A stretch of 64,000 nucleotides of DNA from assembly GCA_022457065.1 (NCBI GenBank), contig JAJGBQ010000002.1:3162001-3226000 (forward strand), written 5' to 3'. Below, in pieces: positions 58,996 to 64,000 of this stretch; the stretch's first letter is position 1; every line of letters starts with the position of its first letter. The position numbers and the translations under genes are program-made. The notes beneath the pieces are model-generated. The model saw nothing but the letters and a program-made list of their open reading frames with translations, did no database searches and was not told the DNA's origin. The stretch is from Curvularia sp. ZM96 (Eukaryota > Ascomycota > Dothideomycetes > Pleosporales > Pleosporaceae).

Positions 58996-59038
58996 CTAAG
59001 GCGAAGCCCTGGCTACTAGTAGGGCGCTAACCCATCAC
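58996..59038. repeat. short dispersed element, copy 2
   Basis: Contains AAGGCGAAGCCC, then GGGCGCTAACCC and ATCACAGG, the same blocks in the same order as at 27776-27816. It ends about 80 bp from the tRNA-Asp gene. Confidence 0.55.
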
Positions 59039-59118
59039 AGGAAAGAAGCGGCGCCCGGATGTTGTTCCTCGTCCCCACCAACCCACCACAACGAAAAAAA
59101 ATCACGAAAAAAGAGAAC

Positions 59119-59203
59119 TCTCCAGCGGGGAATTGAACCCCGGTCTCCCGCGGACTGTCAATTGCTTGACAAGCGGAAATACTGACCACTATACTACTGA
59201 AGA
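59119..59203 (-). tRNA. tRNA-Asp (anticodon GTC) with 14-nt intron
   Basis: On the minus strand the 7-bp acceptor stem is TCTTCAG with CTGGAGA (one G-T pair). It has a D-arm with AGTATAGTGG, an anticodon stem-loop TCCGC-TTGTCAC-GCGGG, and a T-arm with GGTTCAATTCC. The 14-nt intron (AGCAATTGACAGTC) lies one base 3' of the anticodon, between positions 37 and 38, where eukaryotic tRNA introns sit. The mature RNA would be 71 nt before CCA addition. Fold and boxes agree, so it is probably functional. Confidence 0.93.
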
Positions 59204-60747
59204 AGAGAATTTTCTAGTTGTTCTTGGATGATATCTAGAATGTATTCAATATATCCTCACTGAAATCCTAGTAGAAAAGCAGACTTGCGATATGATATAG
59301 ACGCGGCAAGAGGGGAGAAAAGTTTTGATCTTGAGTGGGGTTCGTCGGTAGGCGAACAAAATGTCGATAAGCTTATAGCAGCTCAAGACACCGGCGAGCA
59401 GGACAGACGGGTAGCGCGATGGAGGAGGGTCTGGCGTTCGTGCACATTTCCTCAGCCTACGTGGACTGGTTTTCTATCGTTGGACAGTGCGATGGGCAGA
59501 CCCCGCTTGCGCCAGCCCTGGCCCAGTCTCGCAACTTCGACTGGGCACCCCTCTACTGTCAGCTCTTAGCTCTAGCCCATGGTGTGGACAGCCAGACTGC
59601 TCGTCCTCCAGCAGCAGCGTGTACAAAGCTGATTGCGAATCTCTCCTTTTGTTGGTAGCACTAGCATTGGAGGGTACGTAGCCCTAGATTGATGTTAACG
59701 TAGTGACGTTGGCAGACTGACGTCTACAAGTGCATCGCGACCTACACACCAAACTTATGAAAATTGTCTTTGAGACGAAGAGGCCTGAATCCTTCCCTTT
59801 TAAGCCTCGTACTACTCAACTCCGTACACATCGGTTGAGATCTCGACACGGAGCTGGAGCCCTCAGATTGACCACGTGAGTCCTGGCAAGCTAGTCACGT
59901 AAGTGCACGTGATCGCTTATCCCTGCCAATGTTTTGCCAAGATCGCCGTTTACAAACTGGTGTACCGAACAGGCCCTGAGAATGCCCGCTAGCCAGAAGA
60001 AAAGGGGCACTAAAGGCTATCTGCTAAGATAGTAGAAGCCAAACAGCAGGCTAAAAAACGCCAACAAAGCGAGGAATTCAGACAAGCTTGATTGTCCAAT
60101 GAGCAGCGAGAAATCAACTTCGAATCAGTCCCTTGAAACCCACACAAGAAGTCTTTGAAAGGCCAGACTTGGAAAGACCCTATAGAAGTCCATGAGGTTG
60201 ATCAAGTTGACCTAGCCACTGCATCAGGTCCTCGCTCTGAAAGGCAAATAGCTCTACCAGAACACTTTAGACGGCCGATCTGACACCAGCGATCGTTTCG
60301 CATGGTTCAATCTGCATGCGCTACAAGTCTTTAGAATTTGTTATTAACTACTATTGGCGCTGTAGTGGTCGAGCGTTAGCCGAGGATGGACATCACCTGA
60401 TAAAACACGGTAGCATCCATTGTCGACTGTCGAGTCATATAGTGCTGAAGCGGCAGTAGTGCAGCAATGTGGCGTATGGCGACAGTTCAGCTTCTTCATG
60501 ATAATTTCCACTCCTGTCTCTAGTCGTCACTAGTATGCGGAAAGACCAGTCGAGCTGAATGAGCTAAGCAGCATTCGATCTCAACGCTGCTCCATGCGCA
60601 ATGGAAGGAGAGACGAATGGCGCCCTCAATAGACCATAATGCACTTATAAGAAACAAGGAACCCCCCACTGCTGAGAACATGATAAGATCATTCGGTCTT
60701 GTGTCAGAAGTTTCAACTTGTTCAGTTATTCTGGTATCCTCGACAGC
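59204..60747. other. gene-poor accessory DNA
   Basis: No gene could be supported. Stretches near 60000-60300 look like decayed coding DNA with many stops, family unknown. Any upstream exon of the following glycoprotein gene would fall here. Confidence 0.4.
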
Positions 60748-62109
60748 ATGCGCTATCTTAATTGGCATGCGCTCTCAGCACTTTTATACGTGCAACGAGC
60801 GCTATGTGTTCCGGCGGAACAGCGCCCAGAGTTGGCCGAAAGGCACACCGGGCCCTTTCCATTCTGCTCTGATCCCGCTGTGGTTAATGTTCGAAATGTG
60901 ATCCTTGGTCGCGATCGTCTAGAGCCCTCATATTGTTATTCATTTCTCAATGTTCCAACCACAACAAGTAAGTTGAGACAATTAGATTACTACCAGAGTA
61001 TATAGTAACGGGAAATAGGCACCATGTTCCAGACATCTCTAACAACAATCATGCCTGTCACGACTACTTCGACAACAGTGAGATGACCTAGCATAGCAAT
61101 ACAAAAATACTACACTAACCCGTTTCAGCTGCCAGCTGCGATTGTTACCGCTTTCACGACTACAACTGCAAGTAGCACCACAGTCACTATATCCACAACA
61201 ACAGTGACTACCACGTATGTTTAAAAGGCAGCACCCAATTTTCTCATCCTAACAACTTCTTACTGTAGTACAACCACTACCAACGTACCGCCTGCGAAAA
61301 TGCGCCGTCAACCAAATACAATAAGAAAGGATCCTGGAAACAAAAAACCTTGCAGCTCTGCGTCGAATAATGATGTTAAATCTCGAGCCTGCAGCTGCAT
61401 TCTTGGAGCTTCGCCGACAGTAACTGTCTTACAAACTGCTACTACGTCAAGCACAGTCACCATCTACAGCACACTTACACGGACAGCAACATTGCCTGAT
61501 GCGACAGAGTCAAGAACAACAACCACAACCTCTCTCGAAACACAGACTTCCATATCAACGTTAACTGTCACCGTGACAACGACTACATCTGCGCCACCTA
61601 GTCTGAAGACTTGTGCATTCGGGACGGCTATCGGTTATCAAAACCCCATCGCTGGCGTCCAGAAGTCCTTCACTCTAGACACCCAGTCAGGATTAGGTTG
61701 CAATAGGTGGGGTTGGTATGAGACGCCTACACTTGCAGAACTGCAGGGTGGCATATCGGGTCCACTTTATGTCGGTGCTGGCGGTAACGATGTTAGCCAA
61801 GCCATTGAAATTGGCATCTGGGTTGCCACAGCGAACGCTCTGGGAAGAGTCACAGTCACATACCTCCTCAATCCACCATATGCGCTTGAAGCTGTTCACG
61901 TTCAGCTCGTCTGCCTCCCACTCACCAACTGCCACCAAGGTCAATATACCTACAACGCTGGAGCGATTCCTAATCTGCCTACTTGGAGCAATCCTACTCC
62001 GCTTGCATATCCAACATGTATCGGTGGTTCGAGGGCTTCCCTTATTGTTTTTGCTAGTTCGAACATATTGACGGTCACGGGAGCTTGTCCACCGCCGAAA
62101 GCTGTGTAG
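60748..62109 (+). CDS. Thr/Ser-rich cell-surface or secreted glycoprotein
   Basis: Four exons (60748-60967, 61019-61077, 61129-61214, 61269-62109) join in frame to 401 residues from the ATG at 60748. The first block (ALCVPAEQRPELAERHTGPF with FCSDP) is Cys-containing. A Thr-rich stretch follows, split by three introns (VPTTTSTM, IMPVTTTSTT, VTISTTTVTTT), suitable for heavy O-glycosylation. A middle ...RACSCILGASPTVTV is followed by a second Thr-rich part and a C-terminal ~170-residue domain with Cys (LKTCAFGTAIGYQNP, CNRWGWYETP, VQLVCLPLTNCHQG). No clear signal peptide was found at the chosen start; an upstream exon may supply it. Fungal adhesin-like proteins look like this. The function is unknown. 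Confidence 0.7.
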
Positions 62110-63519
62110 GCAGGCCTTGTTAAGAATAGCACCAACTTGTAGTCCGCCTTGTTATCATTTAGCCCTGGTTCTGTCTGAATATTTCTGTACCGATCCAATG
62201 CTTTAATTCAAAACCATCGCTCGACTCTCCTGAAATATTTTCCAAAGGCTATCTGCCAACCAAAGATCCAACCTATACCTCTGGCGCAGTGTCCTTGACT
62301 ATGCCAACAACATTATTACTGTACTCAGCAACTTGCAAGGGCTGTGAGGCTTCCTCTACACTCTTGATCAGTCGATTCAATACGAAGAACTCAACCTTTA
62401 GCTTGATCGCACAGATCGGTGGGAAGCATATTATGTAAGGGTGCGACGTCGCGACAGTGTCGAGACGTCGACTCGACGGAGGATCGCTAGCACGCAGGAC
62501 CTAAGAGTACCTTAGAATAGACTCCTAACGATCCTGGCGAAGACCTTTCGCTACCACAGCGCTGCGAGAGCGTTGAGTAGGCGATCCCACGGTACACCTC
62601 TGCTGGCCTGTATAAGAAGAACCTAAGGATAGACACAGAAAGGCATGAATCAAGCTTACACTTCTCTAAGTTATTGCTCGCTGCTACATTCAACCTTTAT
62701 AATTTACCTGGCAATATAGATTTTCAGACACAAAAGGACGTACTTGATGACATCTAGTTGCAGCACCACGCTGTTCGTTGTTATCAGCAGTTTGAACTTT
62801 GTCGTGTCCCGTCTTTTCGACCGCTCATTTGCAAAAGCCTCCGAGGCTTTCATATGTCTCCAGTAGAGATAGACGCATGCGACCGAAAGTGTTAGGTCTT
62901 GCAGAGTAAATATGATGTCTTGTTATGAGATAACATGCATTAAAAACTATCGCGAATAAGACTAATGAGGCAGCTAATACCCTTCTAAAGAGTATTTTGG
63001 GGAGAGCAATAACGAAAGATAGTACATACCTCCGTTTAAGCGTTCTGAGTCTAGGGATAATTGGCCTTAAGGAATAGAAAGTGACAGAAAAAACAAGGAT
63101 ACTCTCTGAGCAATAATCAGTTACTTGATCTAGTCGCACAGCTAAGCAGCAACCAACAGTCACGTTGTACAGAAGCGGCCGAGCCGTATTCTGACTGCGT
63201 CTGAGCACAGCCACAATTGACTCATGCGAGGAAGACCTTATCTGACAGCTGGCGGCTAGCAACGTGTCGAACCGTTGTTACTATAGCGGGCCTAGTCGAG
63301 GGAGTAAAGTACCCCATCAGTCAGTATCGATTCACTCCAGGCCCTCTGGCATCATGCGGTTAAGAATCACAGCTGCCTCATCCCCTCGTTCTTCGACTGC
63401 CCAACAGCGACAATAACATATAACCAGAGTGAAACCCTGGTCACTGAAGCATTATCATCAGAGAACACTAAACGAAATAGATAGCCTAGCTAGAAGCTAT
63501 CACAGTTTTTAGGGGAACA
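62110..63519. other. gene-poor accessory DNA
   Basis: 3' flanks of the glycoprotein and the WD40 gene. A minus-strand frame of 145 codons at 62825-63262 has no recognised domain. It includes the inverted repeat at 62445-62469. Confidence 0.4.
62445..62469. repeat. imperfect 12-bp inverted repeat
   Basis: GACGTCGCGACA and TGTCGAGACGTC are separated by one base; the arms pair with one mismatch. It could form a short hairpin, but no role is known. It may be part of a transposon end. Confidence 0.55.
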
Positions 63520-64000
63520 TTATACAAACTGACAGTTCCATGTCCTTCCTGAAAGTGTGGTTACGGCAATACATCCATCCGAAACAGTGATGTGACCCGG
63601 CCGATATTCCACTGGAAGCCACAGCCATTCTTCATCATGACGGGTTATCCAAGTGCGATCCGCAGAAATGTTGATACTGCAACGGATGATTTGCTGAAGT
63701 GCTACCATTTCTTCAAAGTGTCGCAAAGCAAAAAAATCTGTATCACGGGAATACTGACAGGTCCTAAGAATCTGCAGGCGCGGGCCACTGTTGAGGTTCC
63801 AGATGTTGATGGTCCCATCTTGTGACGCTGACAATAGCTGTGTCAAGTCATTAGAGAAGACCACCTTATTAAGAGGAAATTTGTGGCCGTTAAGCGTCTC
63901 TAGACATACACCGCTACTGATATCCCAGATCTTGACGGTTCCATTGTGTAATCCTAACGCTAACAGCACTAAGTCGTGCGAGAACGCTATTGAGCTAATA
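63520..64000 (-). CDS. WD40-repeat protein, C-terminal part (NACHT-WD40 NLR type; 5' end outside window)
   Basis: The minus-strand frame is open from the right edge to a stop at 63520, giving 159 residues. It shows two WD40 repeats (GLHNGTVKIWDISSGVCLETL with GHKFPLNKVVFSNDLTQLLS, and SQDGTINIWNLNSG), then a tail WLWLPVEYRPGHITVSDGC...GRTWNCQF. That LP-x-EYRP tail is, as I recall, common at the C-terminus of fungal NACHT-WD40 NLR proteins such as the HET-E kind. The NACHT domain is out of view, so the NLR call is an inference. No broken frame in the visible part. Confidence 0.75.
   Translation of the reverse strand, partial: ISSIAFSHDLVLLALGLHNGTVKIWDISSGVCLETLNGHKFPLNKVVFSNDLTQLLSASQDGTINIWNLNSGPRLQILRTCQYSRDTDFFALRHFEEMVALQQIIRCSINISADRTWITRHDEEWLWLPVEYRPGHITVSDGCIAVTTLSGRTWNCQFV

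Noticed and set aside
62825..63262. 145-codon minus-strand frame with hydrophobic part
   Set aside because: No family recognised and no splice or promoter support; kept only as a remark.
1..64000. CRISPR array, prophage or bacterial operon
   Set aside because: No regularly spaced direct repeats and all well-supported genes are eukaryotic with spliceosomal introns.

Overview
The window looks like nuclear DNA of a filamentous ascomycete, most likely Dothideomycetes/Pleosporales (an inference from gene content and style). Genes carry many short GT-AG introns of about 45-70 bp. Typical fungal families are present: Zn2Cys6 factor, Pth11-type receptor, heme-thiolate peroxygenase and PNP-NACHT-ankyrin NLR. 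A pogo/Fot1-like transposase relic is consistent with RIP-type decay. No viral, bacterial or CRISPR features were seen.

Left part (1-27.5 kb) is mostly core. It holds the 3' end of an ARFRP1/Arl3-type GTPase, a class II aldolase/adducin protein, a secreted peroxygenase, a Pth11-like receptor, glutamate decarboxylase (11 exons), a Zn2Cys6 regulator, a DUF1989 protein, alpha-isopropylmalate synthase and a DENND11/LCHN-like protein. Nearly all lie on the minus strand. Between them are long stretches with no supportable gene, notably 6.7-10.1 kb and 16.5-21.4 kb.

Middle part (27.5-46.5 kb) mixes core and accessory DNA. It has a 306-residue protein with C-terminal octapeptide repeats, possibly gasdermin-like; a decayed pogo/Fot1 transposase; a sugar transporter with a MITE inside one intron; a divergent pair of unrecognised genes (one apparently broken) bracketed by two more copies of that MITE; then a SAC phosphoinositide phosphatase, a short-chain dehydrogenase and a PI-PLC-like phosphodiesterase. 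The last and the SAC enzyme both act on phosphoinositides, but they are not obviously linked.

Right part (46.5-64 kb) is accessory. It has an intronless multi-pass membrane protein, a small secreted protein with eight cysteines in a knottin-like framework, a complete 1308-residue PNP-NACHT-ankyrin NLR with near-identical ankyrin units, a tRNA-Asp with a 14-nt intron plus a tRNA-Asp relic, a Thr-rich secreted glycoprotein and, at the edge, the C-terminus of a WD40 protein of the NACHT-WD40 kind. The NLRs, the cysteine-rich secreted protein and the gasdermin-like candidate suggest a region involved in self/non-self recognition or host interaction. That is an inference; the sequence does not show that these genes act together.

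Splice sites were assigned by hand. Where exon lengths are given, the frame was checked arithmetically across all introns.
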